In this document: piece by piece, positions 1 through 6,488 of the stretch
Layout: every line of letters begins with the position of its first letter
Position numbering within the stretch: position 1 is the stretch's first letter
Source of the DNA: Nitrospinota bacterium
GTDB taxonomy: Bacteria > Nitrospinota > Nitrospinia > Nitrospinales > Nitrospinaceae
DNA length: 9,307 nt
Direction of reading: 5' to 3'
Assembly: GCA_027298165.1 (NCBI GenBank)
Contig: JAPUGN010000032.1
Coordinates: forward strand, 1-9,307
Program-made: the position numbers and the translations under genes
Notes under the pieces: generated by a model
Told to the model about the DNA's origin: nothing
The model's database searches: none
The model's input: the letters and a program-made list of their open reading frames with translations, nothing else

Positions 1-487
1 TTGTTCATTGGATTCAGGGGTTTTCTAGCTTGCCTCCTTATACGTGAATCAGAAAATCTTGTCCAACCCTTTTGAGAGGGGAAAATCAATTTTTTTGAGA
101 ACAATTCTGATACCTGGCAGGCCCTCTTCTACGCCTTCTCAGTGATTCATTTACATTCTAACTTTTGAGTGTAAATTTAGACCATAAGTCATGAATTTTC
201 AATAGATTTTGGCATTATTTCCAAAATATTTTCATTGGCATAAAAAAAGATTTACGGATATATTTCATATCCACTATCCATCCGATAAGCCCTTATAAGT
301 AAAAGATTTGTAGGTTTCAAGGGCAGGGACGATTGAGGCTTGAATGGGCAATAACTGCAGGTTGAGTGCACAGAAATGGGTGAAAATCTTTAAATAATTA
401 CAAAAACACCCCAAAAAGGGTACTACTAAATAGAGATCAACACGCCATAAAGCAATCATTCCTCAAATTTACCCCTTCATCGGGAAA
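1..487. other. AT-rich region without a convincing gene
   Basis: No open frame here has both a credible ribosome site and a recognisable product. The region is clearly more AT-rich than the genes to its right. Small structures are visible: an inverted repeat with 10-base arms and one mismatched pair (149-158 ATTTACATTC with 167-176 GAGTGTAAAT), and a perfect 6-bp hairpin, GGATAT/ATATCC, at 256-272. A weak ACCC/GGGT hairpin followed by a T-run lies on the minus strand around 402-424. It may hold the end of an upstream transcription unit, or an old mobile-element remnant, but nothing identifies either. Confidence 0.5.
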
Positions 488-516
488 TTTACTCACTCTA
501 TTCTTTACTATATTAT
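488..516 (+). promoter_or_regulatory. Candidate sigma-70 promoter upstream of coaD (distal)
   Basis: TTTACT at 488-493 and TATTAT at 511-516 are separated by exactly 17 bp. They match the -35 and -10 consensus at 4/6 and 5/6 positions. Transcription would start near 523, about 100 nt ahead of coaD. Seen in sequence only. Confidence 0.45.
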
Positions 517-568
517 GTAGATATTTTTCAAACCGGTCCGGAAATTAGTAAAATTTGCGCTTTGGGCC

Positions 569-597
569 TTTCCCGTCTCTCAATTTGCAGTTATAAT
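569..597 (+). promoter_or_regulatory. Candidate promoter immediately upstream of coaD
   Basis: There is a perfect -10 hexamer, TATAAT, at 592-597. The matching -35 position (569-574, TTTCCC) is poor, so activity would rely on the -10 element or an activator. The predicted start near 604 leaves a leader of about 20 nt before the coaD ATG. Confidence 0.45.
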
Positions 598-623
598 CCC
601 CCGTCCTTAAATGGATCAAAACT

Positions 624-1112
624 ATGAATACGACTACAAGAACAGCTATTTATCCGGGAACCTTCGATCCCGTCACATTCGGCCACCTGGACATCATGCG
701 CCGGGCTCTGGGTCTGTGTGACCGACTGATCGTGGCGGTCGCCTTGAACCCCGAAAAGAACCCGGTCTTCTCCATTGATGATCGAGTGCGATTCATCAAG
801 GAATCCATCCATGACTTGGAAGCAATTGAGATGTTACCGTTTGATACGCTCCTAACCGTTTTCGCCGAGTTGCATAAAGCCAACATTATTATTAAAGGAT
901 TGCGGGCGGTGTCCGACTTTGAATACGAATTGCAGATGGGACTGATGAACCGTAACCTGAACGAAACGCTGGAAACCGTCTTTATGATACCCAGCCAGGA
1001 GTATTCTTTTCTCAGCTCCAGCTTTGTCAAAGAAATTGCCAGACACGGCGGCGACGTCAGCAAAATGGTCCCCCGGTGCGTCGAGGAAGGTCTCTCTAAA
1101 ATCAGCCCATGA
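624..1112 (+). CDS. coaD: Phosphopantetheine adenylyltransferase
   Basis: CoaD transfers AMP from ATP to 4'-phosphopantetheine, giving dephospho-CoA, the penultimate step of cytosolic coenzyme A synthesis. The 162-residue length is typical of the bacterial enzyme. The nucleotidyltransferase signature is complete: GTFDPVTFGH at residues 12-21 (T13, H21), the substrate-contacting K45 in the NPEKNPVF stretch, R94 in GLRAVSDFEYE, and SSSFVKE at 131-137. The ATG at 624 is chosen because it opens the signature at the usual distance. No Shine-Dalgarno site precedes it, and an ATG at 611 is out of frame. The stop overlaps the next gene's start as ATGA, so the two are translationally coupled. Family and function are secure. 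Confidence 0.97.
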   Translation: MNTTTRTAIYPGTFDPVTFGHLDIMRRALGLCDRLIVAVALNPEKNPVFSIDDRVRFIKESIHDLEAIEMLPFDTLLTVFAELHKANIIIKGLRAVSDFEYELQMGLMNRNLNETLETVFMIPSQEYSFLSSSFVKEIARHGGDVSKMVPRCVEEGLSKISP

Positions 1113-2311
1113 AGTTCGCGCAGAGAATTCAAAATATCCAGCCGTCGATGACGCTGGCCATTTCATCCAAGGCTCAGTCTTTAATAGAGCAGGGGATAGA
1201 TGTCATCGGATTCGGCGCAGGCGAACCGGACTTTTCCACACCGGAAAACATCAAGCAGGCGGGCATCGATGCGATCCAGAATAACGACACGCATTACACA
1301 CTCGTCAGCGGGACCCACGCCTTAAAGGACGCCATCATTGAAAAATTTGAACGCGATAATGGTTTGTCCTATCAGCGCAATCAAATAGTCGTATCCTGCG
1401 GCGCGAAGCATTCCTTTTACAACCTGGCCCAGGTGCTGTGGGATAACGGCGACGAAATCATCATCCCTGCCCCTTACTGGGTGTCCTATCCGGACATGGT
1501 GGTTTTGGCCAATGCCACACCTGTGATCGTGAACACAGACTCATCGTCGGGATATAAAATCACAGCAGAGCAACTTCAACAAGCCGTCACCCAAAAAACG
1601 CGCGCGCTGGTGTTGAACAGTCCATCCAATCCCACCGGATCGGCGTACACAAAAAAGGAATTGGAAGCGCTGGCGGAAGTGGTTTTAAAAAATAAGCTGA
1701 TGGTAATCTCTGATGAAATTTATGAAAAAATCATGTTTGACGGGTTCGAGCATTTCAGTATGGCATCTTTAAGCGAAGAGTTAAAACTAAACACCGTCGT
1801 CATCAACGGCGCTTCCAAATGTTTCGCGATGACCGGCTGGCGCATCGGTTACCTGGCGGCGGAACCCGACGTTGCTTCAGCCGTATCCAAACTACAGGGG
1901 CAATCCACCTCCAATCCCACATCCATTGCACAGGCCGCGTGTGTCGAAGCGTTGACCGGCAAGCAGTCTTCTGCGGAAATTCAAAAGATGGTGATGGAAT
2001 TTAAAATGCGCCGCGACTACCTGATGGACCGCTACGCAAAAATTGATAACGTCTCCTGCTATCAACCGGTGGGCACCTTTTATTCTTTTCCGGATTTTTC
2101 AGAATTGTTCGGCAGGAAGTGGAACGGTAAAACCTTGAAAGGATCGCTTGATGTCGCCGAGTTTCTGCTGGAGGAAGCCAAAGTCGCATTGGTGCCCGGC
2201 ATTGCTTTCGGCGCCGACAATCACCAGCGCCTGTCCTTCGCCACCTCGATGGAAAATATTGAGGAGGGTATGAACCGTATCGAATCCGCAGTAAAATCGC
2301 TTCCCGCCTGA
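1109..2311 (+). CDS. aspC: Class I PLP-dependent aminotransferase (aspartate aminotransferase, subgroup I-gamma)
   Basis: This fold-type I aminotransferase probably interconverts aspartate and 2-oxoglutarate with oxaloacetate and glutamate. Its 400 residues match the Thermus/Bacillus-type aspartate aminotransferases (also called aspB or aatA) in length and motifs. Visible landmarks are GAGEPDF near residue 37, SNPTG with N174, DEIYEK, the PLP-binding lysine K237 in SKCFAMTGWRIGY (usually SKTYAMTGWR), and the substrate-carboxylate arginine R374 in QRLSFATS. Some relatives also act on prephenate, and sequence alone does not exclude this. The start is fixed by the ATGA overlap with coaD. A purine-rich GAGGAAGG lies about 18 nt upstream, too far for a normal SD, which supports coupled translation. 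No clear terminator is visible in the roughly 100 bp that follow. Confidence 0.92.
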   Translation: MKFAQRIQNIQPSMTLAISSKAQSLIEQGIDVIGFGAGEPDFSTPENIKQAGIDAIQNNDTHYTLVSGTHALKDAIIEKFERDNGLSYQRNQIVVSCGAKHSFYNLAQVLWDNGDEIIIPAPYWVSYPDMVVLANATPVIVNTDSSSGYKITAEQLQQAVTQKTRALVLNSPSNPTGSAYTKKELEALAEVVLKNKLMVISDEIYEKIMFDGFEHFSMASLSEELKLNTVVINGASKCFAMTGWRIGYLAAEPDVASAVSKLQGQSTSNPTSIAQAACVEALTGKQSSAEIQKMVMEFKMRRDYLMDRYAKIDNVSCYQPVGTFYSFPDFSELFGRKWNGKTLKGSLDVAEFLLEEAKVALVPGIAFGADNHQRLSFATSMENIEEGMNRIESAVKSLPA

Positions 2312-2412
2312 TTCGATCAAACTGGCCTACTTGGGGCGGTTGCTTCCATATATCATTTAAGGGATAATCTTTAAGGACTAAGGAGGGTGGAGACGGTGTG
2401 GCCGCCCATGCG

Positions 2413-2673
2413 TCAGTCGTTGACTGTGGACGGGGCGGTTTTGGGCTGATCACCCGATTGTTCCGGGCTGGCTTTGTAGGCCTCGAGTTGAGCTTCAATT
2501 TTGGGCCGGCACCGCCTGGCTTTGCAATTACCGGTACCTACGCGGATGGCCCGGCGCAGGGCTTCAAAGGACAAACTGCCTTCCCGAATGGCTTTCATGA
2601 TCGTGCCTCCGGTCACACTCCGGCAGATGCATACCTTCTTGAAGTTATTGATCATTTGTTTTTGAGTGCTCAA
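2413..2673 (-). CDS. BFD-like [2Fe-2S]-binding small protein
   Basis: The 86-residue product resembles the bacterioferritin-associated ferredoxin-like (Fer2_BFD) domain, a helical [2Fe-2S] module used in electron transfer or as an iron-sulfur partner of larger enzymes. The cluster ligands are visible: C15-x-C17 in KVCICRSV, then C50-x4-C55 in GTGNCKARRC. Between them is the typical TIMKAIREG helix. The CxC/CX4C spacing matches BFD domains found in oxidoreductases rather than classic Bfd (CXXC second pair). The tail after residue 68 is polar and probably disordered. The TTG start at 2673-2671 is preferred because AGAAGGAA ends 7 nt upstream; an ATG at 2655 is the alternative (80 residues) and lacks an SD. 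The gene is convergent with the aminotransferase and divergent from lnt. The redox partner is unknown. Confidence 0.8.
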   Translation of the reverse strand: MSTQKQMINNFKKVCICRSVTGGTIMKAIREGSLSFEALRRAIRVGTGNCKARRCRPKIEAQLEAYKASPEQSGDQPKTAPSTVND

Positions 2674-2680
2674 CCCGCAA

Positions 2681-2688
2681 TTCCTTCT
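2681..2688 (-). promoter_or_regulatory. Ribosome binding site deciding the TTG start of the BFD-like gene
   Basis: On the minus strand this reads AGAAGGAA, followed by 7 nt and then TTG. No comparable site precedes the in-frame ATG codons, so it selects the TTG start. Confidence 0.55.
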
Positions 2689-2762
2689 AACAGAACTAAG
2701 GGACGAATCTCCCATAATTGTACTATATCTGATATCAGGAAAATCGCCTAACACAATCCCCT

Positions 2763-4334
2763 ATGAAGGATTACCTGAAAGCCATTTTAAGCGGTCTCCT
2801 GCTGGCGTTCGCCTTCCCCAAATTCAATCTGGAATTTCTGGCCTGGTTCGCGCTTGTGCCTTTACTTTTCGCTATTTATAGTGGAAATGCGCGGCGGGCA
2901 ATGGCCCTCGGCTGGGTCACCGGAATGGTGTTTTACTCCATCACCATGAGTTGGGTGGTCAACACTCTCATCAATTATGGAAACATCCCCACGGTACTGA
3001 GCTGGCTGATTCTCAGTCTGCTGGTGGCGTACATGAGCCTGTATCTGGGACTGTTTGCCGCCCTGGTCCGCCGGTTCGGCAAGAACCATCCGGTATACCT
3101 GTTTCTGCTGGCGCCGGTCACCTGGACGGCGCTGGAATACCTGCGCTCGATGCATTCCGTCTACGGGTTTTCCTGGCAGGGCCTGGGCTATTCCCAATTT
3201 CAATCGATTCCGGTGATTCAAATGGCCTCCATCACCGGAGTGTATGGCATCAGCGCGCTGATCGTTCTGGTGAACGCCGGGTTGTTCGTTCTGCTTCATC
3301 CCGCGTTCGAACAGTATCCCGTCTGGCAGAAATACCGGCGGCGCATGGGCGCAACGACGATATCACTGCTATTGATGTGTGTGGGCTATGGCTGGTGGAC
3401 CTTAAAACAGGAGCCCGTTTACAGCAACCCGCCGGTCCGGGTGGGTCTCATTCAGGGCAATATTCCGCAACAGATGAAATGGGACCCGGCCTACCGGAAT
3501 GACGTGTTGGACCGTTACCGCAACCTGACGCTGAAAGCCGCGGTACTGCAACCGGACCTGATGGTGTGGCCGGAAGCGGTCACTCCGTTTTATTTCGGCA
3601 AGGACATTGCGGGAACGGAATATATCCTCGATGTGGTTCGCGATTCCAAAATACCGCTTCTGCTGGGCAGCCCGGCCATCGAGCGAACCATGGATTTGTC
3701 GGCGCCCGGGGACCCGGTGTCGACCCATCTGTATAACAGCGCTTTTTTTGTTTCTGCCGAAGGCGAACCTCAGGGACGATACGATAAAATCCATTTGGTA
3801 CCGTTCGGCGAGTTCGTGCCGTTCCGTTCCTTATTATTTTTTATCGACAAGCTGGTGGTGGGCATCGGCGATTTCCAGCGGGGCCGGGACGTTAAAATAT
3901 TCAAACAGGGGAATCATGGGTTTGCCGTGTCCATCTGTTTTGAAATCATATTTCCCGACCTGGTTCGGCAACCGGTAAAACAGGGGGCGAACTACCTGGT
4001 CAATATCACCAATGACGCCTGGTTCGGCAACAGCGCCGCTTCGTATCAACACATGAGCATGGTCGCTATGAGGGCGGTCGAAAACCGTGTGCCGATTGTA
4101 CGGGCGGCCAATACCGGTATCACCGGCACCATCGATGCCTACGGCCGCATCATCAATGCCACCGAAATCTTCGAGGCCGGCTGGGTCATCGCCAGTATCC
4201 AGCCGAACCACTCAAGGCCCGGGTTTTATTCCACCTACGGCGATATTTTCAGTCAAGCGTGCGTCCTGCTGGTACCCCTGCTCGCGTTTATGGGAAACCG
4301 GGCCAAGCCACCGAGCACCTTCGGCTGGATATGA
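2763..4334 (+). CDS. lnt: Apolipoprotein N-acyltransferase
   Basis: Lnt is the inner-membrane enzyme that adds the third acyl chain to the N-terminal cysteine of lipoproteins, the last step of lipoprotein maturation in diderms. The 523 residues follow the family plan: several membrane helices in the first 220 residues, then a periplasmic nitrilase-like domain from about residue 226 (RVGLIQGNIPQ), and a last membrane helix near 495-512. The catalytic triad is intact: E271 in WPEAVTPF, K342 in YDKIHLVPFGE and C392 in SICFEIIFPD. NITNDAWFG and AANTG(I)TG-type motifs are also present. The ATG has no evident SD site. The gene probably begins its own transcription unit from the 90-bp divergent spacer shared with the BFD-like gene. 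A lipoprotein substrate is encoded in this window (5478-6299). Confidence 0.96.
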   Translation: MKDYLKAILSGLLLAFAFPKFNLEFLAWFALVPLLFAIYSGNARRAMALGWVTGMVFYSITMSWVVNTLINYGNIPTVLSWLILSLLVAYMSLYLGLFAALVRRFGKNHPVYLFLLAPVTWTALEYLRSMHSVYGFSWQGLGYSQFQSIPVIQMASITGVYGISALIVLVNAGLFVLLHPAFEQYPVWQKYRRRMGATTISLLLMCVGYGWWTLKQEPVYSNPPVRVGLIQGNIPQQMKWDPAYRNDVLDRYRNLTLKAAVLQPDLMVWPEAVTPFYFGKDIAGTEYILDVVRDSKIPLLLGSPAIERTMDLSAPGDPVSTHLYNSAFFVSAEGEPQGRYDKIHLVPFGEFVPFRSLLFFIDKLVVGIGDFQRGRDVKIFKQGNHGFAVSICFEIIFPDLVRQPVKQGANYLVNITNDAWFGNSAASYQHMSMVAMRAVENRVPIVRAANTGITGTIDAYGRIINATEIFEAGWVIASIQPNHSRPGFYSTYGDIFSQACVLLVPLLAFMGNRAKPPSTFGWI

Positions 4335-4355
4335 TTCCGGACGGGCCCGCCGGAA
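4335..4355. other. GC-rich hairpin directly after lnt
   Basis: TTCCGG and CCGGAA arms enclose the CGGGCCCG palindrome with one bulged A. It starts at the base after the lnt stop codon. No T-run follows directly (a short ATTTTT lies about 15 nt on), so it is better read as an mRNA 3'-end stabiliser or a weak terminator than as a textbook intrinsic terminator. Confidence 0.4.
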
Positions 4356-4379
4356 GAGAAGCGGGATGATTATTTTTGG

Positions 4380-4408
4380 TTGCGATCCATAGTCAATCCC
4401 GTCAGAAT
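4380..4408 (+). promoter_or_regulatory. Weak candidate promoter for the small acidic gene
   Basis: TTGCGA at 4380-4385 and CAGAAT at 4403-4408 are spaced 17 bp apart, each matching consensus at 4/6. The predicted start lies just ahead of the SD of the next gene. Confidence 0.25.
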
Positions 4409-4438
4409 AGTTGAACCCGCGACTTAGGAGAGATGGCA

Positions 4439-4624
4439 ATGAACGAACCGGAAACCCCGCCGCCGGACAAACGTCCGGTCCTCTTTAAAAACAAAAAACA
4501 GATCAAGGAAGAATGGGCCAAGCTCGATTTCCCCGATCTGGAAAACACCCAAGCGCCGACCGAAGAACAAACCGCACTCGACGAAATCTACCAGGACGAT
4601 CTCAACGACCTGGGAAATGAATAA
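4439..4624 (+). CDS. Small acidic hypothetical protein
   Basis: A 61-residue soluble protein that I do not recognise. It begins with a proline-rich segment (ETPPPDKRP), continues with a short basic stretch (FKNKKQIKEEW) and ends strongly acidic with alternating Asp, Glu, Leu and Asn. There is no signal peptide, membrane segment or cysteine. An in-frame ATG at 4433 would add two residues, but AGGAG at 4426-4430 sits only 2 nt from it and 8 nt from the ATG at 4439, so the latter is chosen. The good ribosome site and its position between two real genes on the same strand support expression. The function is unknown. Confidence 0.65.
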   Translation: MNEPETPPPDKRPVLFKNKKQIKEEWAKLDFPDLENTQAPTEEQTALDEIYQDDLNDLGNE

Positions 4625-4674
4625 TAATTTTATTCACGATTATTGATCCACCTCCTCCTCGGTTATCAGCGGCC

Positions 4675-5337
4675 TTGAAATATCTTTCGACTCTTCTTAT
4701 ATGTATTCTCTTGATGCCCTCACTTGGATTTTGGAATACGGCTGCCGCGATTCCAGTGTCGTCTCAGGAATCGGATAGGGTGCGGGTGCCCGGCGGCACG
4801 CTGGTTCATCCTAGAAATGAAACGAAAATTTCGATCAACGCGTTTTTCATCGACCGGTACGAAACCACTCAAGCTCAATATGAAAAGGTGACCGGCGAGA
4901 ATTTCTCTTTTTTCAAAGGCGCCCGCCGGCCCATGGAAAATGTGAACTGGCACGAAGCCGACGCCTACTGCCGCACAGTCGGCAAACGCCTGCCCACGGA
5001 ATGGGAATGGGAAATCGCCGCGCGCGCCGGATCCGCCACGCGTTTTTACTGGGGGGACTCCATGGACGACGCCTACGCCTGGCACAAAAACAATGCGGGT
5101 AAACAGACCCACCCGGTCGGTGAGAAAAAACCGAATGCCTACGGATTGTACGATATGGCGGGCAACGTCTGGGAATGGACGGCGAGCGATCACGAAAACG
5201 GCGGCAAAGTCCAGCGCGGCGGGTCGTGGCGCAATACCGGCATCAGCCAGCGCTCCAGCCACCGCATCATGAGCAATCCCATCTTCCGTTACCACTACGT
5301 CGGCTTCCGCTGCGCCCACTCCACCACGCCCGAATAA
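4675..5337 (+). CDS. Exported SUMF1/FGE-fold protein lacking the catalytic cysteines
   Basis: The 220-residue product has the formylglycine-generating enzyme (SUMF1) fold behind a signal peptide. Residues 1-25 show a lysine, a hydrophobic core and an AAA cleavage-like site, so the mature domain should be periplasmic. Family motifs are RYETTQAQYE (61-70), NVNWHEADAYC (89-99), GKRLPTEWEWEIAARAG (103-119), AYGLYDMAGNVWEW (155-168), RGGSW (181-185) and VGFRCA (209-214). True formylglycine-generating enzymes have two cysteines shortly after GGS(W/Y). Here those positions are N187 and Q192, so sulfatase-activating chemistry is unlikely and a binding or structural role, as in NirV-type proteins, is more likely. 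The TTG start has no SD site but gives a complete signal peptide; the first ATG would cut it at residue 14. Confidence 0.82.
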   Translation: MKYLSTLLICILLMPSLGFWNTAAAIPVSSQESDRVRVPGGTLVHPRNETKISINAFFIDRYETTQAQYEKVTGENFSFFKGARRPMENVNWHEADAYCRTVGKRLPTEWEWEIAARAGSATRFYWGDSMDDAYAWHKNNAGKQTHPVGEKKPNAYGLYDMAGNVWEWTASDHENGGKVQRGGSWRNTGISQRSSHRIMSNPIFRYHYVGFRCAHSTTPE

Positions 5338-5345
5338 CCCACAAG

Positions 5346-5442
5346 TAGTTATAAAAAAAATTCCAACTAGTTATAAACTAGATATAGGGGGTTATAAATG
5401 TATAAACCTCTACATGTAGTAGTTATAAATAGTAGTTATAAA
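5346..5442. repeat. Array of TAGTTATAAA repeats between convergent genes
   Basis: TAGTTATAAA occurs at 5346-5355, 5368-5377, 5420-5429 and 5433-5442, with a shorter GTTATAAA at 5391-5398. The last two are part of an exact tandem 13-mer, TAGTAGTTATAAA (5417-5429 and 5430-5442). Unit starts are spaced 22, about 21, 31 and 13 bp, the first three close to whole helical turns. Embedded palindromes are CTAGTT-ATA-AACTAG (5367-5381) and CTACATGTAG (5410-5419). ACCTCT (5406-5411) pairs with AGAGGT (5442-5447) around the tandem. It lies in the 3'-3' spacer of two convergent genes. The units are too short and irregular for a CRISPR array. Confidence 0.8.
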
Positions 5443-5477
5443 GAGGTCAGGGGCCGTGATGAAGTAGAAAACTTTAT

Positions 5478-6299
5478 TCAGCCTCCGATGACGTGATTCA
5501 AAACCAATTTCACGTTTTCGGCGCCGGCCTGGGTGTCGAGAGTACCCTCGATATCTCCCGGGGCGGGGCTGGCGTTGCCGTCATGGTCCAGCCGCACGGT
5601 CAGAGTAATCGGCCCGTCAAATTCTGCACCGGCCATCATGGTGTCGGACTGGCCGATACTGAAAGCATACGGCAGTTGGGTGGTGAAGATGCGTTTGACA
5701 GCGAGAGGCGGGCCGCGCTTCACACCCTGGGGACGGGCGAACAGAAACAGAATTTTATTCTGGGGCAATTGGACCTTCAGCACCGGGTCCAATGAAATGG
5801 TGCCGGTGACTTTTTGTCCGGTCTCCTCGATCACCTGATTCAATATCAACGTCACGCCTTTTTGTCCGGTCTCAACATCCACCGAACCGGTGATATCTCC
5901 CACCCCCGCGCGGGCGTTGCCGTCGCGGTCCAGCCGGGCGGTCAGAGTGAGGGGTCCGTCAAAGCCGTCCTGGGTCATTACCGCGTCGGCGGGGCTGATG
6001 GCAAACTCCTGCGGCAGTTGGAAGAAGGTCATTTTCCTCACCGCGACCGGCGGCCCGGAATCCACTCCCCGGGCCCGGGCGTACACGAACAGCACCGCGC
6101 CCTCGGGAATGCCGGCTTTTATGGCCGGGTCCAAAATGACCTTTCCGGTGACGGCCTTGGCCTGGTTTTCCGGGTCGGCCTGCATCTCCAGCTTCTTGAC
6201 CACCGCCGGATGGCCCTTATGCTCCTTAAGGTCGCCATCGCAGGCGCCGATAAGTGGGAATAGTCCGAAAATCATTGAAAAAAGTGCCCAATGGTTCAA
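5478..6299 (-). CDS. Lipoprotein with two tandem CcmI/CycH C-terminal-like domains
   Basis: A 273-residue lipoprotein: a hydrophobic signal segment ends in the lipobox LIGAC with C20 as lipid anchor. By the E. coli rule, the following Asp would hold it in the inner membrane. The rest is two homologous domains (residues 50-157 and 164-271). Each reads VTGxxxLDP, then LF(V/L)(Y/F)AR, GPP(V/L)AV, QLPxxF, FDGP(L/I)TLT, RLDxDGNA and GDI. This order matches the periplasmic Ig-like C-terminal domain of the cytochrome c maturation protein CcmI/CycH, which binds apocytochrome c. A role in cytochrome handling is inferred only. The two halves are also alike at DNA level (32/36 bases between 5571-5606 and 5913-5948, period 342 bp), indicating duplication. 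The TTG start is supported by GGAG 7 nt upstream. Confidence 0.75.
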   Translation of the reverse strand: MNHWALFSMIFGLFPLIGACDGDLKEHKGHPAVVKKLEMQADPENQAKAVTGKVILDPAIKAGIPEGAVLFVYARARGVDSGPPVAVRKMTFFQLPQEFAISPADAVMTQDGFDGPLTLTARLDRDGNARAGVGDITGSVDVETGQKGVTLILNQVIEETGQKVTGTISLDPVLKVQLPQNKILFLFARPQGVKRGPPLAVKRIFTTQLPYAFSIGQSDTMMAGAEFDGPITLTVRLDHDGNASPAPGDIEGTLDTQAGAENVKLVLNHVIGG

Positions 6300-6306
6300 A
6301 ATCAGT

Positions 6307-6310
6307 CTCC
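6307..6310 (-). promoter_or_regulatory. Ribosome binding site deciding the TTG start of the lipoprotein gene
   Basis: On the minus strand GGAG is followed by 7 nt and the TTG codon at 6299-6297. A TATATT hexamer about 13 nt further upstream could be a -10 element, but I find no matching -35. Confidence 0.5.
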
Positions 6311-6386
6311 AAATAGCTAAAATATAGCGTGTTTATGAATCCTTATGGATATCCCTGCATCTCATCAGGTAATTGAAAGCTTCATT

Positions 6387-6404
6387 AATATACCCAATAT
6401 ACCT
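6387..6404. repeat. Tandem 9-bp direct repeat in the divergent spacer
   Basis: AATATACCC at 6387-6395 is followed directly by AATATACCT at 6396-6404. It lies in the 189-bp spacer between the lipoprotein gene (minus) and the small basic gene (plus), where an operator for either would be expected. TTGAAA at 6373-6378 is nearby, without a convincing -10 partner. Confidence 0.4.
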
Positions 6405-6429
6405 ATTAAGGACAAGTTCACTAGATTGT

Positions 6430-6473
6430 AACGGCCTGGGGGCCGTTTCCTGGCTTGTTTTTCCGGTAGGAAA
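6430..6473 (+). promoter_or_regulatory. Structured leader: two overlapping stem-loops before the small basic gene
   Basis: Stem 1 is AACGGCC/GGCCGTT (6430-6436, 6441-6447) with a TGGG loop. Stem 2 is TTTCCT/AGGAAA (6446-6451, 6468-6473) with a loop containing GGCTTG and a T5 run. The stems share two bases (6446-6447), so their complete forms compete. Stem 2 ends 2 nt before the GAGGAG ribosome site (6476-6481). It does not match a riboswitch class I can name. Confidence 0.4.
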
Positions 6474-6488
6474 GCGAGGAGTTTAAAT

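Noticed and set aside
274..459. 61-residue minus-strand open frame in the AT-rich leader region
   Set aside because: Its only SD-like bases (GAGGA) abut the ATG with no spacing, and the hydrophobic product matches nothing I can name. It may be a remnant of something, but cannot be supported as a gene.
2398..2751. 117-residue plus-strand frame preceded by AGGAGGG at 2381-2387
   Set aside because: It lies antisense across the BFD-like gene, whose cysteine pattern is convincing. The purine run is 11 nt from the GTG and the product has no recognisable domain.
4720..5319. 199-residue minus-strand frame
   Set aside because: It is the complement of the SUMF1-fold gene, rich in Ala, Val, Gly and Phe as expected of a shadow frame.
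4675..5337. Active formylglycine-generating (sulfatase-activating) enzyme
   Set aside because: Both cysteines expected after GGSW are replaced, and no sulfatase gene is in the window.
5346..5442. CRISPR array
   Set aside because: Repeat units are 8-13 bp with unequal spacing and no spacer-like segments of constant length, and no cas gene is present.
5814..6327. Plus-strand frames of about 145-149 residues
   Set aside because: They are antisense to the tandem-domain lipoprotein, which has a lipobox, an SD-supported start and a clear internal duplication.
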